Notes: generated by a model not told the origin, from the sequence alone. DNA of 64,000 bases from Symsagittifera roscoffensis (GCF_963678635.1 NC_087070.1:23361419-23425418), one strand, 5' to 3'. Positions 23,101 through 38,100 are shown, counted from the stretch's first letter. Numbers and translations are program-made.

Positions 23101-26100
23101 AACGTCTCCCCTGGTTCTTGGGCTCTGGTGAAGAGTCTATATCGCTCGTACGTGATGTTTCGTGTTTTCTCGAATGATGCTTTGGCCAGTAACACCATTT
23201 CTCTAAATTCAAATCTGGATACTTACTTCCGCATGTGGGTTTTTCTGCTCGAATTTCTTTTCCCCCTCGATACCTAGTGCCTGAAATACGAGACGTAATT
23301 CGTTTCTGGACCTCATTATAGAACACATTATGTCCGACTTTAGGTCCGCGTTCGCTTCTTTCTTGGTTTTCGAGTATTACTTTGTCTCCTCTTAATCTAT
23401 TTCTCGCTTGCCGGTTCGTTACTGCGTGTGCACTTTCTGCTTCTCCCGGTGTTTCGGGACGGGGCATCGGCTCACCAACAACTTCTTTTGGGTCTTCAAG
23501 TATTATCTCAGGATTCACATTCTCTTTCACCGTCACTGCTAGCTTAAATTGGTCCAAACTAATTTTTAAATTTCACGGTGGTTCAGAACTAGATGACGTC
23601 CAGAACACTGGAATACCCATGTCCGTTCGAATATCCTGTGCCATGAATCCTGCTGACTGCGCCATGTGATAAGGAAACGCTTTGTGTAACTCAAGTTGAA
23701 AACAAGTTTAGTTCAAAGAGTTAATTTAACCTTTGAAAGCTAAGTTTCTTTTCTCAACTTTCTCGGTTCTGCGAACCATCTCAATACACCCTATCTTATG
23801 TATGCAGAGCTTAACACTAAAATAATGAGGCAACTCGATGGTCCACACCAAATGACCTTGATACTAAGTTAATAACAAAATAACAGCATAATTATACATA
23901 ACAATATGAGTCGCAAGGTCAGTGTGCAGCGAGAACAACAATTGCTACTGCACTTGTAGTAAGTGCTGTACCACACTACATTTAAAAGTTCCAAAAAAAG
24001 GTTTTACCAGTGTCGAGAAAAACCGGTTTGAAACTTTTGATTTTTGGCTTGATTCGAGCAAATAAAGCAAGCGAGCAGGCTTGCAAGCTGAGTTATGTCT
24101 AATTTAGGGCCTTAAAAATTGTTTGTAAACAAGTAAAACTAATTTTTGGAGCTTTTTCAGCTTCCTTTTGCTAACCAAAAACTTCGAAAAAATTCAAAAT
24201 TTTTTAAACGTATATATTTTTTTAGAGCATTTTTCAACAATTTTTTTTACCCTTTTGCCTCTGCTACTACGATTGTCCAATATGCGTAAATTGTATTTTT
24301 TGTCATATCTTTTTATCACACTAAGCAAAAAAAACTTCACCAATCTCGAAAAAAAAACATTCTAAACCGTTATTTTCTAAAGACTGGTCGGAACATTCTG
24401 TGTTACTTGCACAGTAACCGGCTATCATTATTGACATTTGGAATTTCACAGTTCGTTCCCGCTGGGTTAACTTCACCACAGCTATTTTCGATCAATGAAT
24501 TTCCAAAAAATTATCCCAGTCTTTTGAGAAGCTCTGGCATACTTTTTTCTTTTAATTACTAAACTTTAATTGAGTTGTATTAATAAAAAACTAGTTTTAA
24601 TAAACGTCAAATTATAAAACCAGCCTATTTTCACCCTTTTCAGTTGTGGACAAACTCAAAAAATAACAATTTCAAGGTTGGTCGATCGAAAGCTGATGTT
24701 TGTAAAATTGTACTTTGGTGGTATGTTACTTGGGTACTATTTTACGACATTTATCCTTTGGTCAATCAACCCTGAAATTTTGACGCTCTAAGTATTCCTT
24801 ATGCTTTTTAATGGCCCAAATTTGCCAGAAAATTGTTCGAAAAAAGTGCCAATAAACGGTTTTTCTTCAAAGTTAGTTGCTAATCGACTTTTTAGAAAAA
24901 ACTTAGTGTCGGTCAGCCCAAACGGACCTTTCCGTTGGTGAGTGAATCGAACACCCGAGGGACAGAGGTACCTTCCCCTAACCGCCCTAAGGTCCGCCCC
25001 TGATGAGATAATTACTCATTATAGCTACGTATAACTGCGCTTCTTTTTATTAAATATTTTTACCAGAGGAGGAAAATACGGTGATTGCTTGTCTGAGTGG
25101 CCGAAGTTCATAACCCTAGACCAATCTTTCACCGCCGTATGGCCCCGTTATGACCAGAAGGTTTGCGAACATTACTGCGTTCAGTCCGAGACATTTCGAG
25201 AGTGCGGATGCATCACCGACTACTTTGGTAAGTAAATTTGTTATCCCGAATTGACGAAAAGATTAAATTCATTATGCTTATTTTTTTTCAGACAAATTTA
25301 GGCTCTATGAACTGCAGTTTTTGAATGATTTCTTTTGCAGCATCTGAAAAGTATCGAAGCTCTTAGTTCAAATATAGATGGATATTTTAGCTATGACCAA
25401 TTTTTTTTAAATTAAGCTGTTAATTGTTCACCCCTGTGCAAATGGGACAGTCATGATATTTGAGTGTGCGAGTTTGCAAAACGCAAAATCAGGTATTACA
25501 AATAGAGCTCACATGGGATAAGTGATGTGTCATAAAAGAACCTTTTTAGCCCTGAATCGATCAAATTTCAAAAAACGAGAAAAAATTCGAATTTTAACTT
25601 TCTCACTCCAAATAAATGCGGACTAACCTAGATTAATTATTTTAATGTAGCGAACCTTTCTTTACGCATTGATTAGTTTTTGTTGCCATTATAAATGCGG
25701 TCAGAAAATGTGATCATTAAGATTGATATTTTGAAGCAGGCTTGCTAAAAAGACCGGTAATTGTCATAAAAATTTCATTTAAGTCGTCAAACTAATCAAG
25801 TTCGAGCCAAACAAAAGTGTGCTGCTTGCAAGTTGCAGAGGAGCTATCAATAGGTCTTAACAGGGCTGTCTAAGAAGAGTCTTTCTATTACCCGTACCAA
25901 GAAAACTCTTTATTTCTGACCTAATTTTTGGTCAGAACATTTTTTGTTGAAATGTTTGAATAAAGGAGGGATTTTTTAATTTTTTTTTAAATTCTCCAAT
26001 CTTAATTCTGATCAGAAATTGATTAAATCTAGGCTGTTTCTAGCTAGAAAAAAGTCTTCTGGTGGTGCACGAACTCCTGACCTTCACTTTTTATAGGTGG

Positions 26101-29100
26101 TCGTTCTAACCACTATGCTACATCCCTTGATGGAGATTGTATAGTTTCAGCAAAATAAGATTTGTTATAGCAAGTGTTAGTTTGCATTGTATTGCGACTG
26201 TTATTGTGTATACTCGAAGCACCCTTATCTCGTTGCGGTTGAGCAGTGAACTGATTTCTGGTTATTTCTTTCCAGAAAGTGTTTGTTTCTAAACTAAGAA
26301 AAAAATGGATAATTTCGGAACAGAAAATTCAAGAAAACTAGGCTAGATAATCTATATAAATCTTCTATCTAGAAAAACAGCCTCCGTTGGGTACAATTGA
26401 CTTTTTTCTAAAGTTTTTCTTTTTTATGTATGTAAAAAATTGTTTTAGTGGTTATAATATAATATCTGCATTTAGGAAAAAATCCATAACAACAAAATTG
26501 ATTTTTCCAATAAGTCTCCTTGTTATAGGCGATTAGCGGTTCGAATTGTTTTTGGAAACAATAAAAAATAAACTGAATAAAGACTAATTATGGTTTATAG
26601 CTTCGGACGTGTTGTAAATGAGGCTCATTTTTATATACACAAAAACCTAACTCAGTAATAATAAAGTATATCTTTGATAATAGTGTTTTTGTTTGTTATT
26701 TCACGTAAGGAAACGAGTCGTTTGGCTTACGAGCCTCCGTTATTGTACTCTGCGACAGTGGAGAATTTTAAATTTTGGTAAAAAAATTGGAATAATAAAT
26801 AAATGTTTGAAAAAGTTTTTGTAAGATAATTCCTATCTTACAGTTTTCTTGAAAGTTAAGCCATTTTCCTAAAAGTTTATTCAAAGAAAAGTTCACTGTC
26901 TTGTAACTAATTTAGACCCTTACTTTGTATGAAGTTGAAAGATTTTTATAACAAAAGTCTAAGATAGCAACTTTTGGTCAACCCGGACGAGTCATTTTGT
27001 TGAGCACAGCTCTTTTTTTGCAACTCAGGCGGTGGTACCAATACGGCAATTGCAATTGCATTTGCATATTAAAAGAGGGGAAAGAGGGAAATAGTGGGAG
27101 AATTTTAGTCCTGTTTTCGATCAGCATTTTGCCATTGAATAGGACAAGTGTAAAAAAATTGGATTTAAACTTGGGCTAATTTGAGTCCACTTATTTTGAG
27201 ACGACTATTGGAACTGACATAGGGGTACAACTTATACAGTTTAAGTTTATGTAAAATTTTTGTTAAAAACCTTGAAACTCTTGCAACCGGTCTCTCTTCT
27301 AATCACTGTTCTTTCTATGTCTCGTCACGTCTGAAATAATAAGTGCAGCTTGCCTTACATTTCGATATAATACAATTGATCTTTACCATAACTTACCCTC
27401 TAAACAATGTATTTTTTTCCTAGTTCAACATTGCGCAAACAGCAGATAAAAAAAGAGGGCAGAACTTTTTGATCATTGATTGCTTTTGAAACTCTAAAAC
27501 ACCTGACCCAGCAACATACTGGGAGAAAGGGATCGTGAAATTCTATTGGGAGTTGATAACGAAATACGATATTGATCCGGAAGTTTTCTATTTCGCTACC
27601 ACGTTAACAGCTCCCTCCCCAAATCGCCGCATTGCCGGGGACGTAACCGGAAAAAACGAACGGAGTCGGAGAAGAAACTTAAGTTGAGTCTTTATCTACG
27701 TATTGGAGACGAAGCGCAGCGGATTTTTCAAAAAAGGCAACGAAGAGTGAATATCAAAACGGAACGGTATCCTCGAGTGTTGGACTATGTGGAACGCGTT
27801 TTTAAAATTGACGCACAAAATTGACGCACTAAAGAGGTATGTTTTATGGACGTAAACAACGAGAGCACAAACGTTCGATAAATTGCACGCGGCACTCAGC
27901 GCCCTGGCGGGACGGTGCGACTTCACAAATGCGGAGGAGAATATTTCAGACATCCTTATCATGAATTTGAAAGAATCGGATCGCCAGCGGGGGTTATCGA
28001 TTTCAACAAAAACGCCGGAAGACGGATATAGGATTGCCTTATCATATGAACGGGGGATAGAGTGTACAAGTCGTGCGCGGGAAAGCCAGCGGCATCAGCG
28101 CCATGCATCAACATCAAGCAGGAGCCAATGTGGAACATCCGACGGGGAGCAGGATACTTCCAAAACCGAGGGCGAGGCGGACGCGGAGACGGACCGGATG
28201 GCCAAACCCCCAAAAATGGTGCAATTGCGACGCCCCTAATATCATATTTGAACATATCAACATTTGCCCGGCAAAGAAAGCTACTTGTAATGCATGCAGA
28301 AAATTAGGAAAAATAAGACATGCCCTGAGACACTTCGGGGAACTAACCAATGGAGAGGAAGAGAACGTGTTGAGATGCTGCAGGAAGATGAAGAGCAACA
28401 TCAGAGCAATCAAAATGTGGCAAGTCAAGTAGTAGCCAGGACCAACCGGTTCGATGGGTAAACCAGGCGACTGAGGAAGAATACGACTCGTTCATTGGAT
28501 CGAGCGAATTGAAGGTTATGGCGGTAAAACGTAAGCAGAGAGTAACCGAACTTAAACTTCCCAATTCTAGAGTCCTGGCCAACGTGTGTAGTAAAGACCT
28601 TTTGATTTTAGGTTGACAGTGGCTCCGCGGTAATTATCTTTAGCTTACCAGAACTAACACGAGCCATTGGAAGAACTAACACGTTCCCATTAGTCTGCAG
28701 GATAAAGTAGATAGAAAAATAACGCGTCTAACTCAGGAGTGGCATATAATAAGACTCGAAGGATGTTCGGATAAACATTTCGTGTACCCAATCGTAATTA
28801 CTGTGAAAAAAATGGTAGTATAAACTTGGCCTCAGAATTAAGAGAATTAAATGAGCAGGTAAACGATAACAAGTAGCAAATGCCCAACATAGACGAAATG
28901 ATGAACGGAATAAGTCAAATAATTGCAGAAAGAAAAAACGGAGAAGTCTATGTTACAACTTTCGAGTTTACGTACGCGTATGGGCAAGTAACCCTCGAAG
29001 CAAAACAAGCGAACAATGTGACTTCTCATTAGTGAGGTGAAAATCTACCGGTACTTAACATTTTAAGAACGGCTTTTATGAATCAACAACGATGACCGCG

Positions 29101-32100
29101 GTATTTCAAAACGTGATGGATACCCTAACTAAGGAATTCCCGCAGGCACACGCATTTATAGATGTTTCAGAGGGAGCAAAAATTGAACACATTGCGTTAG
29201 TAGAGAAATTACTTACAAAGCTCGACATAACAAACTCCGGAAGTGCGAGTTCGAGATATCAAGTTTCCAATGGCTGGACAACCAAATAAGCAGTACCGGA
29301 ATTACACCATTACGCCAACATTTGAAATTGCTAATGGATTACCCGCATAATTTACACAAGTTTCTACCAAATCTTGCGGAAATTAGCGCAGCACTAAGAC
29401 ACCCTCTAAGCCAACATCAAGAATTTATTTAGACAGTAGAATGCGAGACAGCGTTCGATTCTTTTATCGGGTTGGTGGATCGGTGACGATTATACCTGAG
29501 CTCAAACATTTCGACATACACCGGCAAACAAAAATTATGTGCGATGCAAGTCACGATGGACTAGGCACAACGTTGGATTAAGATAGCCAAGAGTGTTGGA
29601 AACCTATATCATTTGCATCAAAATACCTAAATTCCGCGGAACGCTGATATTCGAGAAACGAGCCGTCGTATGGGCTACAGAACATCATGAAAATTGTTTT
29701 TACGGGCGCTGTTTTACAATCATATCAGATGACAAAGCAGTACTAAGGCTAATAAGTTCTTCGTCAAAAGGTAAAAAGAACTTTTTTCAGCAGATTAAGT
29801 CAATTGTACGACCAATTATTTTTTTATGATTTTAAAGTAAAACATCGCCAAGAGTCAAAAATGGGGATGGTTGATTATTTATCAAGATACACCTTGTCGG
29901 ATGCGTCGCCACTTTATAACTCTAAAGTTACAAGTGCAAAAATAAATATGATAAAAGAGTGTTGAATCCGCCAGCGGAAAAAATACAAAGTATGAAAACC
30001 GAAGGGATGTAAAATTTCCGAACATAACGCGCCAAAATCGAATGGCAGCAGGCGGAAAAACAGGCAATTACGTTTCAACCAATGGCAGCACAAAATTCCG
30101 TGAAAATGCCAATACATGGCGTAAACAAAGCGAGCCGACCGATGGCGTAAAGTCATGCAGATTTCAGCCAATGGCTTGAGAGATGTTCACATATCGCATT
30201 ATGTATGCACGAGCTTGGTTCTCAAGATTTAAAAGAATGTTGCTCGATTTCTTCCCAATCAATCTATAAATCAAAGATTTCAACCACAAGGATATAGTCC
30301 AAAAATTTTCAAGCTCAACCCAAATGAGTCGGAAAACACCTGAAATCAATCAGGAAAATTTATTCACAATTCGGTCCTAAATCATCTAACTAATCCAGTC
30401 CTAATCCTTGGCTCCAGGCTCCAGCAGCTCCGATTCCGATATTGAAGTAATTATCCAGAAAAAAACGGCCCCAAATGCATCTAAGAAACTTTGAACTTTG
30501 TTCCCCTCTAAATTCCCTGGCCCCTCATACCCTTTCATAAGCACTGACAAGTGGATATACTCAGTGATACCAACGGACAGCAAGATAGTGCGAAGAGTGG
30601 AACACCCCGACTTACTTTCTCTAAAAACAGTGGAGGCGAACGTCAAGAAGGACTCATTTCTGAAGATCATCAGGGATGCAATTAGAGACAAAAACCCGAA
30701 GGCGAAAGAAATCATCACGAAGCTAGGACACTGTTCCGGACAACACCTTGCAGATTTCGTGGTCAACGAAAACTGCCTGTGGATGAATGGGAGACTCACA
30801 ATACCAAAGGCGCTGGCGACCCCGATAATGAACGACTGAATTACTATCACCATGGTCGCGACAAAATGTCTTTCGCCTCCAAGGACATTTGGATTTCCAT
30901 GATGCAAAGAAACATGGCAGCGACGGCCAAATTAAGCAATCCCTGCTTAGAAAAAGGTAAAACACTGAAACCAGACATAGCCAAAGTTATTATAGATCAA
31001 ATGCATGTACCGACGGAACTTAACAAAGTTGTTGAATTGGATTTTGTGGGCCGGTTATTTACGTCAAAGGAAGAAAAAATTTCGCCCTTATAGCCGTCGA
31101 TGTTTTTCTCACTGACAATCGGCTTCTGTTTGCTCTTGCTATAAGTTTCAAAAGTCCTGAAAAACATATAACTTCTAACGAACACCCTAGAAAACTTCAC
31201 ATGGACCAAGCTTCTGGGTTCTCCTCCAGTAGGATACAAAACTTCTACAAAAAAGAAAACATTGAATTGCTGAAATTGCCGGTTCGAGACTATCGGACAA
31301 CTGGTATGGTAGAAAGAACTATCGATTCCCTAAAAAAGTACGTCATAACATACCTAAAGGAACGGGCGAACAGCGATTTAATTCGCTCAGACTAAGAACA
31401 TTAAGTGCCCTAATTTTTTCCCCTCACAGTAAATTAAACCTAACTCCAATCGAAGCACATTATTGGAGACAAGCAAACACGGTGCTTAGAAATCTAGCGC
31501 AACGTCCAAGTTTGAAAATTCTCAATTGGTTTAGAGTATTAACCCAAAAACTACGATTATACGAAAAGAGTGGGAGATCACGCGCAGAACCTTTCCGGAT
31601 GGAGGACTGGGACAAGTGAAGCGATCTCACAATAGCACCACAAAATTGATGCGGCCCCCAGATACTCGACGAGCAGGAACTGGCCGAACGGGAAAACGAA
31701 ATCACCACTTTAAGGCACCCCCTAATTGCGGCACAAATCAGCCAAGCAACCCAAGGAAGCGTACACATTGTACCAGCAAACAGGCCTTACAGATCCAAAA
31801 AACCCAGCCAAGTATAAAAAACTTGACCCAAAAAATTGAAAAAATTCAATCCGCATACTGTTAAAATGGAAAAAGACTATTTATTACGAAGAAGCGGTGT
31901 CGCGTTCAGATACGAGCCAGAAAAGGAGAACGCGGTCGTGTCATCATCATCAAGCACTAAGCGGACAGCAACGGACAATGTTGCCGACGGTCTATTCATT
32001 GGAGAGGATAAGCCAACGGTGCATAGTGAAAAACGTGCACGATCCAAGCGAGCGGCGAAGACAACAAATAGGTCACCAGAAAAACAGAAGAAGAGAGGAG

Positions 32101-35100
32101 TTGCTGAATCGAGCAGCGACTCAGACGACACGGCGGACGAAACAAGCACGCCAACGGCGAAACCGAGAAGCAAACCGGAAACACAAACGGAGACGGATAG
32201 TGACCCACGCGGGAGCCTGGACACGGTCGAATGGCCCCGAGAAGTGAGCACAAACGACGAAACGCCACCACGCCTATACAAAATTAGGCGGGACGATGAT
32301 CCGACGGATCCAAGAAGTTGAGGGAATTAATTAGAAACCGAACCAGAAAGAGGAGGGTTGAGAAAGGCCTACAAAACTTTAAAGTAAAACTGACAGACAA
32401 CAAAACTAAGTTGTCTAAAATATACATTTGTACAGCGACCTAAATTTGCTATATACTTTTTTTAAAAAACTAAACAGTGTGTTAAAAGTTTGTGAGTGAC
32501 CCTAAGACAAAATTGATGTAAATTGTTATAAAAGTACATGAATTTCGGACCACCAGTCTCTCTTCTAATCACTGTTTTTTCTACGTCTGGTTGCACCTGA
32601 AACAACAAGTGAAGTTTGCCTTAAATTTCGATTTTATACATTTGATTTTTACCATAATTTGGCTTCTAAACATCTCACTCTTTCTCTTACTTCAACAGAT
32701 CAACTTGATTTAAAATTGGGCTCCTCACACCTTTTCCAGGATTGAAAATCATAGGCGAAAGTTTTGACGGATCAAGTTAAGATTTTTCAATACAACATGT
32801 AATTTGGATTAAATTAGCTAAGCCCTAATTTTTTCCCCTCACAGTAAATTAAACCTAACTCCAATCGAAGCACATTATTGGAGACAAGCAAACACGGTGC
32901 TTAGAAATCTAGCGCAACGTCCAAGTTTGAAAATTCTCAATTGGTTTAGAGTATTAACCCAAAAACTACGATTATACGAAAAGAGTGGGAGATCACGCGC
33001 AGAACCTTTCCGGATGGAGGACTGGGACAAGTGAAGCGATCTCACAATAGCACCACAAAATTGATGCGGCCCCCAGATACTCGACGAGCAGGAACTGGCC
33101 GAACGGGAAAACGAAATCACCACTTTAAGGCACCCCCTAATTGCGGCACAAATCAGCCAAGCAACCCAAGGAAGCGTACACATTGTACCAGCAAACAGGC
33201 CTTACAGATACAAAAAACCCAGCCAAGTATAAAAAACTTGACCCAAAAAATTGAAAAAATTCAATCCGCATACTGTTAAAATGGAAAAAGACTATTTATT
33301 ACGAAGAAGCGGTGTCGCGTTCAGATACGAGCCAGAAAAGGAGAACGCGGTCGTGTCATCATCATCAAGCACTAAGCGGACAGCAACGGACAATGTTGCC
33401 GACGGTCTATTCATTGGAGAGGATAAGCCAATGGTGCATAGTGAAAAACGTGCACGATCCAAGCGAGCGGCGAAGACAACAAATAGGTCACCAGAAAAAC
33501 AGAAGAAGAGAGGAGTTGCTGAATCGAGCAGCGACTCAGACGACACGGCGGACGAAACAAGCACGCCAACGGCGAAACCGAGAAGCAAACCGGAAACACA
33601 AACGGAGACGGATAGTGACCCACGCGGGAGCCTGGACACGGTCGAATGGCCCCGAGAAGTGAGCACAAACGACGAAACGCCACCACGCCTATACAAAATT
33701 AGGCGGGACGATGATCCGACGGATCCAAGAAATTGAGGGAATTAATTAGAAACCGAACCAGAAAGAGGAGGGTTGAGAAAGGCCTACAAAACTTTAAAGT
33801 AAAACTGACAGACAACAAAACTAAGTTGTCTAAAATATACATTTGTACAGCGACCTAAATTTGCTATATACTTTTTTTAAAAAACTAAACAGTGTGTTAA
33901 AAGTTTGTGAGTGACCCTAAGACAAAATTGATGTAAATTGTTATAAAAGTACATGAATTTCGGACCACCAGTCTCTCTTCTAATCACTGTTTTTTCTACG
34001 TCTGGTTGCACCTGAAACAACAAGTGAAGTTTGCCTTAAATTTCGATTTTATACATTTGATTTTTACCATAATTTGGCTTCTAAACATCTCACTCTTTCT
34101 CTTACTTCAACAGATCAACTTGATTTAAAATTGGGCTCCTCACACCTTTTCCAGGATTGAAAATCATAGGCGAAAGTTTTGACGGATCAAGTTAAGATTT
34201 TTCAATACAACATGTAATTTGGATTAAATTAGCTAAGCCCTAATTTTTTCCCCTCACAGTAAATTAAACCTAACTCCAATCGAAGCACATTATTGGAGAC
34301 AAGCAAACACGGTGCTTAGAAATCTAGCGCAACGTCCAAGTTTGAAAATTCTCAATTGGTTTAGAGTATTAACCCAAAAACTACGATTATACGAAAAGAG
34401 TGGGAGATCACGCGCAGAACCTTTCCGGATGGAGGACTGGGACAAGTGAAGCGATCTCACAATAGCACCACAAAATTGATGCGGCCCCCAGATACTCGAC
34501 GAGCAGGAACTGGCCGAACGGGAAAACGAAATCACCACTTTAAGGCACCCCCTAATTGCGGCACAAATCAGCCAAGCAACCCAAGGAAGCGTACACATTG
34601 TACCAGCAAACAGGCCTTACAGATACAAAAAACCCAGCCAAGTATAAAAAACTTGACCCAAAAAATTGAAAAAATTCAATCCGCATACTGTTAAAATGGA
34701 AAAAGACTATTTATTACGAAGAAGCGGTGTCGCGTTCAGATACGAGCCAGAAAAGGAGAACGCGGTCGTGTCATCATCATCAAGCACTAAGCGGACAGCA
34801 ACGGACAATGTTGCCGACGGTCTATTCATTGGAGAGGATAAGCCAACGGTGCATAGTGAAAAACGTGCACGATCCAAGCGAGCGGCGAAGACAACAAATA
34901 GGTCACCAGAAAAACAGAAGAAGAGAGGAGTTGCTGAATCGAGCAGCGACTCAGACGACACGGCGGACGAAACAAGCACGCCAACGGCGAAACCGAGAAG
35001 CAAACCGGAAACACAAACGGAGACGGATAGTGACCCACGCTGGAGCCTGGACACGGTCGAATGGCCCCGAGAAGTGAGCACAAACGACGAAAAGCCACCA

Positions 35101-38100
35101 CGCCTATACAAAATTAGGCGGGACGATGATCCGACGGATCCAAGAAGTTGAGGGAATTAATTAGAAACCGAACCAGAAAGAGGAGGGTTGAGAAAGGCCT
35201 ACAAAACTTTAAAGTAAAACTGACAGACAACAAAACTAAGTTGTCTAAAATATACATTTGTACAGCGACCTAAATTTGCTATATACTTTTTTTAAAAAAC
35301 AAAACAGTGTGTTAAAAGTTTGTGAGTGACCCTAAGACAAAATTGATGTAAATTGTTATAAAAGTACATGAATTTCGGACCACCAGTCTCTCTTCTAATC
35401 ACTGTTTTTTCTACGTCTGGTTGCACCTGAAACAACAAGTGAAGTTTGCCTTAAATTTCGATTTTATACATTTGATTTTTACCATAATTTGGCTTCTAAA
35501 CATCTCACTCTTTCTCTTACTTCAACAGATCAACTTGATTTAAAATTGGGCTCCTCACACCTTTTCCAGGATTGAAAATCATAGGCGAAAGTTTTGACGG
35601 ATCAAGTTAAGATTTTTCAATACAACATGTAATTTGGATTAAATTAGCTAAGCCCTAATTTTTTCCCCTCACAGTAAATTAAACCTAACTCCAATCGAAG
35701 CACATTATTGGAGACAAGCAAACACGGTGCTTAGAAATCTAGCGCAACGTCCAAGTTTGAAAATTCTCAATTGGTTTAGAGTATTAACCCAAAAACTACG
35801 ATTATACGAAAAGAGTGGGAGATCACGCGCAGAACCTTTCCGGATGGAGGACTGGGACAAGTGAAGCGATCTCACAATAGCACCACAAAATTGATGCGGC
35901 CCCCAGATACTCGACGAGCAGGAACTGGCCGAACGGGAAAACGAAATCACCACTTTAAGGCACCCCCTAATTGCGGCACAAATCAGCCAAGCAACCCAAG
36001 GAAGCGTACACATTGTACCAGCAAACAGGCCTTACAGATACAAAAAACCCAGCCAAGTATAAAAAACTTGACCCAAAAAATTGAAAAAATTCAATCCGCA
36101 TACTGTTAAAATGGAAAAAGACTATTTATTACGAAGAAGCGGTGTCGCGTTCAGATACGAGCCAGAAAAGGAGAACGCGGTCGTGTCATCATCATCAAGC
36201 ACTAAGCGGACAGCAACGGACAATGTTGCCGACGGTCTATTCATTGGAGAGGATAAGCCAACGGTGCATAGTGAAAAACGTGCACGATCCAAGCGAGCGG
36301 CGAAGACAACAAATAGGTCACCAGAAAAACAGAAGAAGAGAGGAGTTGCTGAATCGAGCAGCGACTCAGACGACACGGCGGACGAAACAAGCACGCCAAC
36401 GGCGAAACCGAGAAGCAAACCGGAAACACAAACGGAGACGGATAGTGACCCACGCTGGAGCCTGGACACGGTCGAATGGCCCCGAGAAGTGAGCACAAAC
36501 GACGAAACGCCACCACGCCTATACAAAATTAGGCGGGACGATGATCCGACGGATCCAAGAAGTTGAGGGAATTAATTAGAAACCGAACCAGAAAGAGGAG
36601 GGTTGAGAAAGGCCTACAAAACTTTAAAGTAAAACTGACAGACAACAAAACTAAGTTGTCTAAAATATACATTTGTACAGCGACCTAAATTTGCTATATA
36701 CTTTTTTTTAAAAAACTAAACAGTGTGTTAAAAGTTTGTGAGTGACCCTAAGACAAAATTGATGTAAATTGTTATAAAAGTACATGAATTTCGGACCACC
36801 AGTCTCTCTTCTAATCACTGTTTTTTCTACGTCTGGTTGCACCTGAAACAACAAGTGAAGTTTGCCTTAAATTTCGATTTTATACATTTGATTTTTACCA
36901 TAATTTGGCTTCTAAACATCTTACTCTTTCTCTTACTTCAACAGATCAACTTGATTTAAAATTGGGCTCCTCACACCTTTTCCAGGGTTGAAAATCATAG
37001 GCGAAAGTTTTGACGGATCAAGTTAAGATTTTTCAATACAACATGTAATTTGGATTAAATTAGCTAAGCCCTATTTTTTCCCCTCACAGTAAATTAAACC
37101 TAACTCCAATCGAAGCACATTATTGGAGACAAGCAAACACGGTGCTTAGAAATCTAGCGCAACGTCCAAGTTTGAAAATTCTCAATTGGTTTAGAGTATT
37201 AACCCAAAAACTACGATTATACGAAAAGAGTGGGAGATCACGCGCAGAACCTTTCCGGATGGAGGACTGGGACAAGTGAAGCGATCTCACAATAGCACCA
37301 CAAAATTGATGCGGCCCCCAGATACTCGACGAGCAGGAACTGGCCGAACGGGAAAACGAAATCACCACTTTAAGGCACCCCCTAATTGCGGCACAAATCA
37401 GCCAAGCAACCCAAGGAAGCGTACACATTGTACCAGCAAACAGGCCTTACAGATACAAAAAACCCAGCCAAGTATAAAAAACTTGACCCAAAAAATTGAA
37501 AAAATTCAATCCGCATACTGTTAAAATGGAAAAAGACTATTTATTACGAAGAAGCGGTGTCGCGTTCAGATACGAGCCAGAAAAGGAGAACGCGGTCGTG
37601 TCATCATCATCAAGCACTAAGCGGACAGCAACGGACAATGTTGCCGACGGTCTATTCATTGGAGAGGATAAGCCAACGGTGCATAGTGAAAAACGTGCAC
37701 GATCCAAGCGAGCGGCGAAGACAACAAATAGGTCACCAGAAAAACAGAAGAAGAGAGGAGTTGCTGAATCGAGCAGCGACTCAGACGACACGGCGGACGA
37801 AACAAGCACGCCAACGGCGAAACCGAGAAGCAAACCGGAAACACAAACGGAGACGGATAGTGACCCACGCGGGAGCCTGGACACGGTCGAATGGCCCCGA
37901 GAAGTGAGCACAAACGACGAAACGCCACCACGCCTATACAAAATTAGGCGGGACGATGATCCGACGGATCCAAGAAGTTGAGGGAATTAATTAAAAACCG
38001 AACCAGAAAGAGGAGGGTTGAGAAAGGCCTACAAAACTGTAAAGTAAAACTGACAGACAACAAAACTAAGTTGTCTAAAATATACATTTGTACAGCGACC

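Larger units (their letters stand above)
17236..23944 (-). mobile_element. 6.7-kb Ty3/Gypsy retrotransposon in intron 2 (element R2)
   Basis: Two near-identical LTRs (17236-17503 and 23664-23944) flank a full gag-pol order on the minus strand: capsid, CCHC zinc knuckles, protease, reverse transcriptase, RNase H, integrase and a charged tail. A primer site complementary to the 3' end of a serine tRNA adjoins the 5' LTR. CTAC occurs just outside both ends (17232-17235, 23945-23948) and may be the 4-bp target duplication. Several frameshifts break the polyprotein, so the copy is dead, but the close LTRs imply a fairly recent insertion. The capsid style and tRNA-Ser primer suggest the mag-like branch (inference). 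Confidence 0.85.
27197..32697 (+). mobile_element. Ty3/Gypsy retrotransposon in intron 3 (element R3)
   Basis: Plus-strand relics of capsid, zinc knuckle, protease, reverse transcriptase, RNase H and integrase, in order, flanked by related LTRs (about 27197-27430 and 32359-32697). It is the same family as R1 and R2, judging from the integrase tail and a decayed tRNA-Ser-like primer site. The body is riddled with stops and frameshifts. From 31408 onward the 3' end is part of a five-copy tandem array. Confidence 0.8.

Noticed and set aside
24924..24995. A functional tRNA gene
   Set aside because: End pairing is perfect, but the T-arm is not next to the 3' acceptor strand and no proper anticodon arm forms.
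31460..37941. Antisense and alternate-frame ORFs of 82-134 codons repeated in each array unit
   Set aside because: They are shadows of the integrase and tail frames; composition and position follow from the sense frame.
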